Positions 36,589 to 45,200 of a stretch of DNA of 64,000 bases are shown here, piece by piece; within the stretch, counting starts at the first letter, position 1; the number at the start of each line of letters is the position of its first letter. The DNA is from Arcobacter venerupis (GTDB taxonomy: Bacteria; Campylobacterota; Campylobacteria; Campylobacterales; Arcobacteraceae). Made by a program: the position numbers and the translations under genes. The notes below the pieces were generated by a model. That model was not told the DNA's origin. It did no database searches and saw only the letters and a program-made list of their open reading frames with translations. The stretch lies in NCBI RefSeq assembly GCF_013201665.1, contig NZ_CP053840.1, positions 1,116,001-1,180,000 of the forward strand. Direction: 5' to 3'.

Positions 36589-36813
36589 ATGGCTAATGAG
36601 TTAAACGAAAGACGTAACTTTATTAAAAGAGCCGGAATAGCAGCTTCTGTATTGGCAGGCTCTGTTGTTGCAACTGCTGCAACAAGTGAGAGTAAAGATA
36701 GAGGAGCTGGAAGTATAATCGGTAATGGTGTTGTAGTAGGCACATCAGTTAAAAAAGAAATTTTATATAAAAAAACAGCAGCTTGGGAAGAGTTTTATAG
36801 CGCTGCTAAATAA
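36589..36813 (+). CDS. Small Tat-targeted FDH-region protein (formate_TAT family)
   Basis: 74 residues with a twin-arginine signal (ERRNFIKRAGIAASVLAGSVV) and a short mature part ending AAWEEFYSAAK. It matches the known 'formate dehydrogenase region TAT target' family always found just before fdhA. ATG 36589 is chosen because GGAG (36579-36582) is six bases upstream; the frame is open to a GTG at 36577. The role is unknown. It might be a small periplasmic subunit or an export partner of FdhA. Confidence 0.88.
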   Translation: MANELNERRNFIKRAGIAASVLAGSVVATAATSESKDRGAGSIIGNGVVVGTSVKKEILYKKTAAWEEFYSAAK

Positions 36814-36832
36814 AAAATAATAGGAGGATTTA

Positions 36833-39634
36833 ATGGAAGTATTAAAAAGCTTTGGAAGAAGAAGTTTTCTTAAAATGGCTTCACTTGCAACTGCTGTAAC
36901 AGCAACTTCTGCCTTTGCAAACACTGATAAAGTATTAAGAGATGCAACTGAAGAAGAGGTAAAAAACCCATATCCAGGTTCAAAATTGATTAAAACTATT
37001 TGTATGCATTGTTCAGTTGGTTGTGGAGTAGTTGCAGAAGTTCATAATGGTGTATGGGTAAGACAAGAAGTAGCTCAAGATCACCCAATTAGTAGAGGTG
37101 GACACTGTTGTAAAGGTGCAGATATGATCGATAAGGTTAGATCTACAAACAGATTGCAATATCCAATAGAAAAAGTAGCTGGAAAATGGAATAGAGTATC
37201 ATGGGATGATGCTATGACAAAGATTTCTAATAAACTATTAGAGTTAAGAGAAAAATTTGGTCCAGATTCAGTTATGTTTTTAGGTTCAGCAAAAGTAAGT
37301 AATGAACAAGCATTTTATATTAGAAAATTTGTTTCAATGTTTGGAACAAATAATATAGATCACGTTGCTAGAATTTGTCATAGTCCAACAGTTGCCGGAG
37401 CTGCAAATACCTTTGGATATGGTGGAATGACAAATCATTTAGGTGATATGCATAACTCTAAAGCTATTTTAATAATGGGCGCAAATCCAGCAGAAGCTCA
37501 TCCAATTGCGATGCAACATATACTAAAAGCAAAAGAACAAAATGGTGCAAAAGTTATAGTTATTGATCCAAGATATACTAAAACAGCAGTGAAATCTGAC
37601 CTTTATTGTAGAATTAGAACAGGAACAGATATTGCTTTTTTATATGGTCTAATTAGGCTAATTCGTGATAATAACTGGTATAACAAAGAGTATTTAGATA
37701 ACAGAGTTTATGGAATGGAAGAGATATTCAAAGAGTGTGAAGAGTACACTCCTGAAAAAGTTGCAGATATTACAGGTTGTAAGCCTGAAGAGTTAATTCA
37801 AGTTGCTACAACATTTGCAAATTCAACTCCAGGAGCTTTGATTTGGAATCAAGGTTGGACTCACCATACTATTGGTTCGTCAAATACGCGATTAGGAGCT
37901 ATTTTACAATTATTACTTGGAAATGTTGGAGTATCAGGTGGTGGATGTAATGTTTTAAGAGGACATGATAATGTTCAAGGTTCAACTGATATGGGTTGTC
38001 TTGCTGATACATTACCTGGATATTATGGTTTAGCTGAAGGTTCATGGAAATACTTTGCAAAACAGTGGAAAGTAGATTATGAGTGGTTAAAAGGAAGATT
38101 TAAATCAAAAGAGTTAATGGAAGCAAAAGGTAATACTTTATCTTTATGGAAACATAGTGTTCTTGATGAATCAAATGCCAAATATAATGGTGGAACACCT
38201 ATAAAAGCTCTTATTTGTATAGGAAATGGAGTATCAACTGTTACCGAAACTCATAAATCAAAAGAGGCTTTAGACAAGCTGGATTTAGTTGTATTTATTG
38301 ATCCTTATGTAAATGACTCTGCTGTTATTACAACAAGAAATGATAATTTATTTTTATTACCAGCTGCTTCTCAAGTTGAGAATTCTGGTTCTGTTGTAAA
38401 TACAGGAAGAAGTACACAATGGAGAACTCAAGTTGTTAAGCCACTTTTTGAATCAAGAAAAGATCAAGAAATTTTATTTGATTTTGCAAAAAGATTAGGG
38501 TTTTATAATGAATTTGTTGCAGGTATGGGAAAAGGTGATAACTTCACTTGGCCAGAAGATGCAACAAATGAAATTGCAAGAACTTTAAAAGCTCATGGTT
38601 TGACAGGTGTTACTGCTGAAAGATTAAAAAAACATCAAGAGAATTGGCACTTATTTAACCCTTCAAACTTAAAAGGAAAAGGGATTACTGAAAAAGAGTA
38701 TTATGGATTACCATGGCCTTGTTGGAGCGAAACACACCCAGGAAGTCCAGTTTTATTTAATACAAGTTTACCTGTATCTCAAGGTGGTATGGGATTTAGA
38801 ACGAGATTTGGAACACAGAGAAATGGAGTTAGTTTACTTGCAAATGAAGGAAGTGCACCAAAAGGTTCAAGAATCAAAGGTGGATATGATGAAATTACAG
38901 CTAAAAACATTGAAGAATTAGCAGGAATTACTTTAACTGCTGAAGAAAAAGCTCTTGTTGAAGGTACAAATTGGAAAACTGATACTAGTGGAATTTTAGT
39001 AAAATATGCACTTGATGCTGGACTTACTCCTTTTGGAAATGCAAAAGCAAGAACTATAGTTTGGGAGTTTATTGATAATGTACCAAAACATAGAGAACCT
39101 TTACACTCTCCTAGAACGGATTTAGTTGCAAAATATCCAGCAACTAAAGATATACCAAATCACTTTAGAATTGATGTTAGATATGAGAGTGAACAATTAA
39201 AAGAAGATTGGGCAAAAAATTATCCTGTAAATATGATTTCAGGAAGAGTAGTTGAACACATGGGAACAGGAACAGAGACAAGAGCATCTCATTACCTTTC
39301 AGAGTTAAATCCAGAAATGTTTGGAGAGTTAAATCCTATATTAGCTGGAAGATTAGGGCTAAATGATGGTGATATGATGTGGCTTTATGGAACAGGTGGT
39401 GGAAAAATCAAAATTAAATGTAAAGTTAGTTTAAGAGTAGATGACAAATCAGTATTCTTACCTCAAAACTTCTCTGGATGGTGGAGTGGTGAAGATTTAA
39501 CAGATAGATATCCAAGTGGAACTGCACCATATGCAATGGGTGAAAATTCAAACCAAGTTACAAGTTATGGATTTGATCAACAAACAGCTTGTCCAGAAGT
39601 AAACTGTTCACTTGTAAGAATTGAAAGAGCATAG
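36833..39634 (+). CDS. fdhA: Formate dehydrogenase catalytic subunit (Mo/W-bis-MGD), Cys variant
   Basis: Periplasmic oxidoreductase of 933 residues that oxidises formate to CO2. Tat signal GRRSFLKM is at 8-15. The N-terminal [4Fe-4S] site uses C57, C60, C64 and C92. The active-site residue is C182, encoded by TGT at 37376-37378 in ARICHSPT, where E. coli FdnG and several relatives have selenocysteine. The molybdopterin domains run to the C-terminus (MGTGTETRASHYL; FSGWWSGEDL). SD AGGAGG is strong. It lies 19 bases after the small Tat gene and ten before fdhB. Confidence 0.96.
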   Translation: MEVLKSFGRRSFLKMASLATAVTATSAFANTDKVLRDATEEEVKNPYPGSKLIKTICMHCSVGCGVVAEVHNGVWVRQEVAQDHPISRGGHCCKGADMIDKVRSTNRLQYPIEKVAGKWNRVSWDDAMTKISNKLLELREKFGPDSVMFLGSAKVSNEQAFYIRKFVSMFGTNNIDHVARICHSPTVAGAANTFGYGGMTNHLGDMHNSKAILIMGANPAEAHPIAMQHILKAKEQNGAKVIVIDPRYTKTAVKSDLYCRIRTGTDIAFLYGLIRLIRDNNWYNKEYLDNRVYGMEEIFKECEEYTPEKVADITGCKPEELIQVATTFANSTPGALIWNQGWTHHTIGSSNTRLGAILQLLLGNVGVSGGGCNVLRGHDNVQGSTDMGCLADTLPGYYGLAEGSWKYFAKQWKVDYEWLKGRFKSKELMEAKGNTLSLWKHSVLDESNAKYNGGTPIKALICIGNGVSTVTETHKSKEALDKLDLVVFIDPYVNDSAVITTRNDNLFLLPAASQVENSGSVVNTGRSTQWRTQVVKPLFESRKDQEILFDFAKRLGFYNEFVAGMGKGDNFTWPEDATNEIARTLKAHGLTGVTAERLKKHQENWHLFNPSNLKGKGITEKEYYGLPWPCWSETHPGSPVLFNTSLPVSQGGMGFRTRFGTQRNGVSLLANEGSAPKGSRIKGGYDEITAKNIEELAGITLTAEEKALVEGTNWKTDTSGILVKYALDAGLTPFGNAKARTIVWEFIDNVPKHREPLHSPRTDLVAKYPATKDIPNHFRIDVRYESEQLKEDWAKNYPVNMISGRVVEHMGTGTETRASHYLSELNPEMFGELNPILAGRLGLNDGDMMWLYGTGGGKIKIKCKVSLRVDDKSVFLPQNFSGWWSGEDLTDRYPSGTAPYAMGENSNQVTSYGFDQQTACPEVNCSLVRIERA

Positions 39635-39643
39635 GAGAGTACC

Positions 39644-40237
39644 ATGAATAATAATGTAGATTTTTCAAGAATGAAATTTTATTGTGATGAAAACCTTTGT
39701 ATTGATTGTAATGGTTGTGTTGTAGCTTGTAAAGAAGCTCATGAAGTTCCAGTTGGAGTTAATAGAAGAAAAGTAATTACAGTAAATGAAGGAATAGTAG
39801 GGAAAGAGATTTCTCTTTCTATGGCTTGTATGCATTGTGCTGACGCACCTTGCCAAAAAGTTTGCCCAACAGATTGTTTTTATATTAGAACAGATGGTAT
39901 TGTTTTACATGATAAAGATAAATGCATTGGTTGTGGATATTGTTTATTTGCTTGTCCTTTTGGTGCTCCACAATTTCCAAAAAATGGTGCATTTGGAACA
40001 AAAGGGAAAATGGATAAATGTACAATGTGTGCAGGAGGTCCAGAAGAGACTAATTCTCCTGAAGAGTTCCACAAATATGGACAAAATAGAATTAGTGAAG
40101 GTAAAGTACCAATGTGTGCGTCTATGTGCTCAACTAAAGCTTTACTTGTAGGTGATGCCAATGAAGTTGCTTTAATCAAAACATATAGAGCAGCATCACA
40201 AGGTAAAGGTATCTCTACTGAATCTTATGGATGGTAG
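39644..40237 (+). CDS. fdhB: Formate dehydrogenase iron-sulfur subunit
   Basis: Electron-transfer subunit of 197 residues with Cys motifs for four [4Fe-4S] clusters: CIDCNGCVVAC (20-30), CMHCADAPCQKVCP (about 66-79), CIGCGYCLFACP (about 93-104) and CTMC plus CASMC near the C-terminus. Unlike E. coli FdnH it has no C-terminal membrane helix, so it sits between FdhA and the cytochrome b. It exits with FdhA through Tat as a complex, by family analogy. Confidence 0.94.
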   Translation: MNNNVDFSRMKFYCDENLCIDCNGCVVACKEAHEVPVGVNRRKVITVNEGIVGKEISLSMACMHCADAPCQKVCPTDCFYIRTDGIVLHDKDKCIGCGYCLFACPFGAPQFPKNGAFGTKGKMDKCTMCAGGPEETNSPEEFHKYGQNRISEGKVPMCASMCSTKALLVGDANEVALIKTYRAASQGKGISTESYGW

Positions 40238-40245
40238 GAAATAAT

Positions 40246-41199
40246 ATGGAAAATAGCTCATTTTTTTATAGAAATAAAGCGTATATTTTCACTCTTCTTG
40301 GACTATCATTAGTAGGTTTTGTATTTATTAAATTTATGATGATTATGGATTGGGAATATTTATTTAAATATACTATTCATGTAATTACAAGTGGGAGCGT
40401 GGATGGAGCAATAACTCCTCCAACTTCAACTTACAAAGCTATGGTAGATGCAGCTTTTGGCTCAAACTATGAGGCAATTGCTCCTGAAATAATAAGAGCC
40501 AGTAATGAAAGACAACTATACATTTGGTGGGTTTTTGTTGGTGAAATCGCAATATTTTGTGTAATGTATACACTTAATGGAAGAAAAAGCGCAATTATTA
40601 CAAATCCAAATGACCAAGTTCAAGTATTTTCTGCATTTCACAGAGCAGTTATTTGGTTAAATGTAATTATTATAATTACTTTGATAATTACTGGATTTAA
40701 TATTACTTGGAGTCTTAGAAGTGGAGGTGGATATATTCCTTTTATCCTAAGAGGTACACATGAAATAACAGGTCTTATTTGGTTTCCTATTTGGTTACTA
40801 ATGACTATTATTGCATTTAAAGATGTAAAATTATTTTCAAAAAACAGTTTGTTAGGAAAAATAATTCTACCTGGAAAATATAAACCAATGAAAAGAGTTA
40901 TTTTTATTGCCTTTGTATTAATGGGTGCTGGTTTACTAGCAAGTGGATTTATAATATGGTATCTTCATCCAGATGCTTATACAAATGCTCATTTAATTCA
41001 ATTTAAAAGAGCTTTACTTTATGTACATTTTGGTTCTAGTGTATTGATTATGTTTTTCTTAATGGATTTTGTATATTCAGTTTTAATTGCTGTAAAAGGT
41101 AACTTAAAAGGTTTAATTACAGGTAAATATCCAAGGGAACATTTAGAACAATTAGCTCCTGATATATTAGCTGATATTGAAAAAGGAAAAGTGGCATGA
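40246..41199 (+). CDS. fdhC: Formate dehydrogenase cytochrome b subunit
   Basis: Inner-membrane quinone-reducing subunit of 317 residues with four transmembrane helices and His residues for two b haems (HRAVIWLNV, RGTHEITGLIW, YVHFGSSVLI). A periplasmic segment of about 75 residues after TM1 (PPTSTYKAMVDAAFGSNYEA) is typical of Campylobacterota FdhC. I start at ATG 40246 with AGGAA six bases upstream instead of the in-frame ATG at 40231, which overlaps fdhB. It overlaps fdhD by four bases. Confidence 0.93.
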   Translation: MENSSFFYRNKAYIFTLLGLSLVGFVFIKFMMIMDWEYLFKYTIHVITSGSVDGAITPPTSTYKAMVDAAFGSNYEAIAPEIIRASNERQLYIWWVFVGEIAIFCVMYTLNGRKSAIITNPNDQVQVFSAFHRAVIWLNVIIIITLIITGFNITWSLRSGGGYIPFILRGTHEITGLIWFPIWLLMTIIAFKDVKLFSKNSLLGKIILPGKYKPMKRVIFIAFVLMGAGLLASGFIIWYLHPDAYTNAHLIQFKRALLYVHFGSSVLIMFFLMDFVYSVLIAVKGNLKGLITGKYPREHLEQLAPDILADIEKGKVA

Positions 41200-42026
41200 C
41201 AAAGCCTATGAGAAGTGAAAACTTCTCCCTTTCTTATACTAATTCAAATAAATATATTAAAGAGATAATTATTGAAAAAGTTGATGAGAATGGGATTGAA
41301 AGCCTTGAAGATTATGTTATAAAAGAAGATAAAGTTGAATTTTATTTAAATGGAAAAAAACTTTTATCAGTTATGAGTATAGCTCAATATCAAGATGCAC
41401 ATATTGTTGGATTTTTGTTAAGTGAAGCAGTAATAAAAGATTTTTCAGACATAAAAACGATAACTATAAGTAACGATGGATTAAAAGTTGAGGTTTTTGC
41501 AAATGTTAGCCCTGAGGGTTATGAAAATCTTTTTAAAGAAAAAACATTAACTTCTGGTTGTTGCGTAGGAGTTACAGGAAATGCAGAAAAAGTATTTGAT
41601 TGTGCATTTGTAAGCACAGATTATAGTGTTCATGCAAAAGATATTTTAGCAAATATGAGAGAATTTAATAGACACTCAGACCTTTTTGATAATACAGGAT
41701 GTGTTCATAAAGCTGAACTTATTTTAGAAGATGGTACAATTTTCGTCGCTGAAGATATAGGGCGACATAATGCAATTGATAAGGTTATTGGACTTGCAAG
41801 TATGAATAAAAAAGATGTTAAAAAATCAGTTTTATATGCAACTGGACGATTATCTATGGAAATGGTTGTGAAATGTGTAATGCATAAAATCCCAATCGTT
41901 GTTTCAAAAGCAGCCGTTACTTTTCAAGGTGTAAAATCAGCAAACGAACATGGAATTACACTTGTAGGATTTGCAAGGGGTAATAAAATGAACGTATATA
42001 CTCACTCAGGAAGAATAAATGTCTAA
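41196..42026 (+). CDS. fdhD: FdhD sulfurtransferase for formate dehydrogenase
   Basis: Cytoplasmic protein of 276 residues that moves sulfur from a cysteine desulfurase to the molybdenum cofactor of FDH. Family stretches are LSVMSIAQYQDAHIVGFLLSEAVI, FDNTGCVHKAEL, AEDIGRHNAIDKVIG and ATGRLSMEMV. The usual C-x-x-C loop is replaced by adjacent cysteines C122-C123 (TSGCCVGVTG). It is translationally coupled to fdhC and overlaps the next gene by eight bases. A desulfurase-like gene follows two positions downstream. Confidence 0.93.
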   Translation: MTKPMRSENFSLSYTNSNKYIKEIIIEKVDENGIESLEDYVIKEDKVEFYLNGKKLLSVMSIAQYQDAHIVGFLLSEAVIKDFSDIKTITISNDGLKVEVFANVSPEGYENLFKEKTLTSGCCVGVTGNAEKVFDCAFVSTDYSVHAKDILANMREFNRHSDLFDNTGCVHKAELILEDGTIFVAEDIGRHNAIDKVIGLASMNKKDVKKSVLYATGRLSMEMVVKCVMHKIPIVVSKAAVTFQGVKSANEHGITLVGFARGNKMNVYTHSGRINV

Positions 42027-42441
42027 AAATGAAGATAGCGTCGGTGTAGAGTTGGATAATATCCAAAAAGAATTTTTATTGACAAACTTAGATGAAGATG
42101 GAAAATTATCTTGTTTAAAAGCTTTTAAAGTTGCAAGATTAATAGGAAGAAAACCCATTGAAATGAATTCAATTATCCAAAGCATGGGGCTTGAAATCAC
42201 AAATTGTGAACTTGGTGTTTTTGGAAAACTAAAATTTAAAGACCCAAATATTCAAGTTTATAATAGACTAAAACAGAACTATATGGGACATGAAACTTTA
42301 GAATGTAGAGTTTTATGGGATGAAGCAAAACGTTCAAATCTCAAAACAGTTGGTTCAACTGTAAAAAATAGTGATATAAAAGTAAGCCATTGTCAGCTTG
42401 GTTGTTTTAGAAGCAGAAATGGAAAAAAAGAGCTTGGTTAA
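42019..42441 (+). CDS. FDH-associated protein with two C-x-L-G-x-F motifs, unknown
   Basis: 140-residue soluble protein I cannot assign. The N-terminal half is helical (DGKLSCLKAFKVARLIGRKPIEM). The motifs NCELGVFGKLKF (about 64-75) and HCQLGCFRSRNG (about 126-137) look like an internal repeat, each preceded by a hydrophobic strand (GLEIT, DIKVS). It overlaps fdhD by eight bases and the desulfurase-like gene by about 23, so it belongs to the FDH maturation unit. A sulfur- or cofactor-handling role or a ModE-like regulatory role are both possible and unproven. Confidence 0.75.
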   Translation: MSKNEDSVGVELDNIQKEFLLTNLDEDGKLSCLKAFKVARLIGRKPIEMNSIIQSMGLEITNCELGVFGKLKFKDPNIQVYNRLKQNYMGHETLECRVLWDEAKRSNLKTVGSTVKNSDIKVSHCQLGCFRSRNGKKELG

Positions 42442-43414
42442 ACTAAATGTTTTACAATACAATCCAATAAAATTAGATTTATCAAATGAAAACTATTCAA
42501 TAGATAGTTTAGTTACAAACACTGATTTTGAAAACTTATGTAAAAACTATAAACAGAAGTTTGCCTATTCCAAATTAAAAACTTTTTCTTTTTCAAAAGA
42601 GGGATTTTTAGGACTTTTTTTAGAGTTAAAAGGAAATATTGCCATAAGTGTTGGTGAATGTGAAGCTTTAATAAATGCTGCAAAATTATATGAAAACTTA
42701 GGTTTTGAAATATTATGGATAAGTTTAAATAAAGATGGAAAAGTAAATCTAAAGAAAATAGAAAATGAAAATATAGATTTTCTTTTTTTATCTTCTTATG
42801 TTATGGATACCTTTGTAATAACTTCTTTACAAGAAGCCAAAAAACTAACAAATGCAAAAATCATCTCAAATGCAAGTGCAAATTTTTCAATATTAAGTGA
42901 TGCTGTTTATTTTGATAATTATAAACTAACAGGTTATAACCTCTCAGGAGTTTTACTTTTTGAAGATGAAAACTTATTTGAACTTTTAAATATAGGATTT
43001 ATAGATACTTTAGCTGTAAAATACTGCTTTGAAGCCCTAGAAAATCAAAAGTTTAACTATGAAATGAAAGATAAATTTTTACAAAAACTAAAAGAAAAGT
43101 TCAAAGATGATTTATATTTTTTCGTAAATCCAGCTGATACCTTACCTTACTCACTTCATATCGCACTAAAAGGCATAAAAGCCAGAGAACTAATAAGAAC
43201 ACTAGCTTTAAATAAAATCTTCCTAACAAATGGTGAGGGGTGTTCTTTGGGACTTTCAAAACCCTCACGAATTATCCAAAATATGGGATATGATGATCAA
43301 ACAAGCAGAAACTCAATACAACTAGCTTTTAACCAAACTTTTAGTGAGGAAGAAATAGAAAAGTTAGTGAATGCTATTTATTTGAAATATAAACAGATAA
43401 AGTCGTTTTCGTAA
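42419..43414 (+). CDS. Divergent cysteine desulfurase-like PLP enzyme (FdhD partner candidate)
   Basis: 331 residues from ATG 42419 (an in-frame TTG lies at 42398). It is fold-type I class V aminotransferase-like. The PLP lysine is likely K169 in YKLTGYNLSGVLLF. The catalytic Cys is likely C275 in NGEGCSLGLSKPS, and the typical NifS ending with MG, then NSIQLAFNQTFSEEEIEKLV, follows. The N-terminal domain is shortened relative to NifS/IscS (about 390-400 residues). Its place after fdhD suggests it supplies persulfide sulfur for FDH maturation, a job IscS does in E. coli. Confidence 0.82.
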   Translation: MEKKSLVKLNVLQYNPIKLDLSNENYSIDSLVTNTDFENLCKNYKQKFAYSKLKTFSFSKEGFLGLFLELKGNIAISVGECEALINAAKLYENLGFEILWISLNKDGKVNLKKIENENIDFLFLSSYVMDTFVITSLQEAKKLTNAKIISNASANFSILSDAVYFDNYKLTGYNLSGVLLFEDENLFELLNIGFIDTLAVKYCFEALENQKFNYEMKDKFLQKLKEKFKDDLYFFVNPADTLPYSLHIALKGIKARELIRTLALNKIFLTNGEGCSLGLSKPSRIIQNMGYDDQTSRNSIQLAFNQTFSEEEIEKLVNAIYLKYKQIKSFS

Positions 43415-43479
43415 GTTTTTATTTCATAATTTCACTTTTTTTAGCTATCTTGTTTACATAAAATAAAAAAGGAATAAAA

Positions 43480-43719
43480 ATGAAAAAAATTACATTATAT
43501 TTATTGGTTGCCACTTCGACACTATTTGCTTCAAATGGTTTTGAGGGTTGTAAAGAGTTAAAATTAAGTGAATCAAAAAGTATGATCTCTTGTCCTAGTG
43601 GAGATTATGAGGTTACTTATGAAACAAAAAGGGAACAAAGGGATTTAGTTGCTGCTCCAACTGTGGTAAAAGTTGGCGAAGCTCCTAAACAAATCATTCA
43701 ATACATCACAAATAAATAA
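43480..43719 (+). CDS. Small exported protein, unknown
   Basis: 79 residues with a signal peptide (KKITLYLLVATSTLFASNG) and a mature part of about 60 residues containing two cysteines (FEGCKEL, ISCPSGDY) that may form a disulfide. SD AAGGA precedes the ATG. It is conserved-looking but unassigned. It may be transcribed alone, as a hairpin terminator overlaps its stop codon. Confidence 0.75.
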   Translation: MKKITLYLLVATSTLFASNGFEGCKELKLSESKSMISCPSGDYEVTYETKREQRDLVAAPTVVKVGEAPKQIIQYITNK

Positions 43720-43741
43720 GCCAAAAAGGCTTGTTTATTTT
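43718..43741 (+). terminator. Terminator after the small exported protein
   Basis: AAGCC (43718-43722), loop AAAAA, GGCTT (43728-43732), then GTTTATTTT. Confidence 0.75.
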
Positions 43742-43849
43742 CTGCTTTTAAATAAAATATTACAATTTGACATATTATAAATAGAAACTTTTTTAATAAA
43801 GTATACTTCCTCATTCAATTATAAAAATCCTATAAAATAAAGTTTTTAA

Positions 43850-45121
43850 ATGTTCCTACACCTAGACCTTGATTGTTTTTTTGTTTCTGCTCATAGAACT
43901 ATCGATGATAGTTTATTTCATATTCCAGTTGCGGTTGGAGGAAGAAGTAATCTTAATATTTTTTCTTCAAAAAAAGAAATTAGAAAAATATCTTCAAACA
44001 GTGGAGCATTTGTGAGTTCCATTCTTACAAATGAGGGAATGAAGAGTTTCAAAGAGTATTTTGTAGATGAAAATGGGAAAATAAGAGGAATAATAACAAC
44101 ATCATCTTATGAAGCCAGAGCTTTTGGAGTAAAAACTGCAATGAGTGTAAATGAAGCTTTGACTTTGTGTCCACACTTAAAAATGCTACCGCCAAACTAT
44201 CCTTTGTATCACGATTTATCAACAAAATTAAAAGAGCTTTTAATAAAAGAGATTCCTTTGGTTGAACAGTATTCAATAGATGAATTTTTTGGAGATGTAT
44301 CTGGATATATTGAAGAAGATGAGATAGTACAATTTGCTTATTATTTGAAAAAAAAGATATTTGATGAATTAAAATTGCCTATATCAATAGGAATATCAAA
44401 TACAAAATATCTTTCAAAACTAATAACAGAATACGCAAAACCAGATGGTGTAAAGTATGTAAGTGTTGATAATATTGGGAATTTTATAAAGGATATTCCA
44501 ATCAAAGAGTTCCCTGGAATTGGAAAAGCATTTCAAGAAAAACTCAAAGGTTATGGAATAAAAACACTAGGTGATATTAAAAAAAATCAAAAGCTTTTTT
44601 ATTCATGGCAAAAATCAGGAATTGATTTATACAATCGTGTTTGTGGAATACGAGATAATAAATTAACCTTTGAGAGAGAAAAAAAATCAATAGGAATAGG
44701 GCGAACCTTTGATGTTATTTTTGATAGAGAGGAACTAAAAAGAAGAGTAATGATTCTTTGTAGATATTTGTGTTTTCTAGTAAAAAAAGCAAATGTGAAT
44801 CCCCTAACTTACGCCATACAAATAAGATATGAATATAGAAGTAAATCAAAAAACTATATAAATGTAAATAGGATTTTTAATGAAATGGATTTCAAAACTG
44901 AAATGGTAAAACTCTTTGAAGAGACAGACAACCATAAAACGCACGGAGTAATACAATTAAATATCACCGTTTTAAATTTCGCTAAAGTAAATGAATACAC
45001 CTATAATCTTTTTGAATATGAAACAGACCTAAAAAAGAGAGCCTTAACAAATCAGATGCAAAAATTAAGAAGTAAATATGGCATTGATATTGTCAAGAGT
45101 GCGTTTGAGATAAAAAAATAA
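43850..45121 (+). CDS. dinB: Y-family DNA polymerase (DinB/Pol IV-like) with an insertion
   Basis: Translesion polymerase of 423 residues. Catalytic acids: D6 (HLDLDCFF) and D144-E145 (YSIDEFFGDVSGY). The fingers motif SYEARAFGVKTAMS is at 86-99, the helix-hairpin-helix PGIGKAFQEKLKGYGI at about 222-237, and a little-finger domain at about 280-415. Between VAVGGRS and GIITTSSYEAR there are about 47 extra residues (33-79) compared with E. coli DinB. No beta-clamp motif is clear at the C-terminus. It appears monocistronic with a weak ribosome site. Confidence 0.9.
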   Translation: MFLHLDLDCFFVSAHRTIDDSLFHIPVAVGGRSNLNIFSSKKEIRKISSNSGAFVSSILTNEGMKSFKEYFVDENGKIRGIITTSSYEARAFGVKTAMSVNEALTLCPHLKMLPPNYPLYHDLSTKLKELLIKEIPLVEQYSIDEFFGDVSGYIEEDEIVQFAYYLKKKIFDELKLPISIGISNTKYLSKLITEYAKPDGVKYVSVDNIGNFIKDIPIKEFPGIGKAFQEKLKGYGIKTLGDIKKNQKLFYSWQKSGIDLYNRVCGIRDNKLTFEREKKSIGIGRTFDVIFDREELKRRVMILCRYLCFLVKKANVNPLTYAIQIRYEYRSKSKNYINVNRIFNEMDFKTEMVKLFEETDNHKTHGVIQLNITVLNFAKVNEYTYNLFEYETDLKKRALTNQMQKLRSKYGIDIVKSAFEIKK

Positions 45122-45153
45122 AAGTACTTTTTAATAATAATGTAACTTATTAA

Positions 45154-45186
45154 TAGATAAAATACTTTTTTTTATTATTTTATCTA
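45154..45186. terminator. Hairpin upstream of vgrG
   Basis: Perfect 11-bp arms TAGATAAAATA (45154-45164) and TATTTTATCTA (45176-45186) around an 11-base, T-rich loop, 14 bases before the vgrG start. It may end the polymerase transcript or mask the vgrG leader. Confidence 0.55.
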
Positions 45187-45200
45187 TCAAAGAGAACAAT

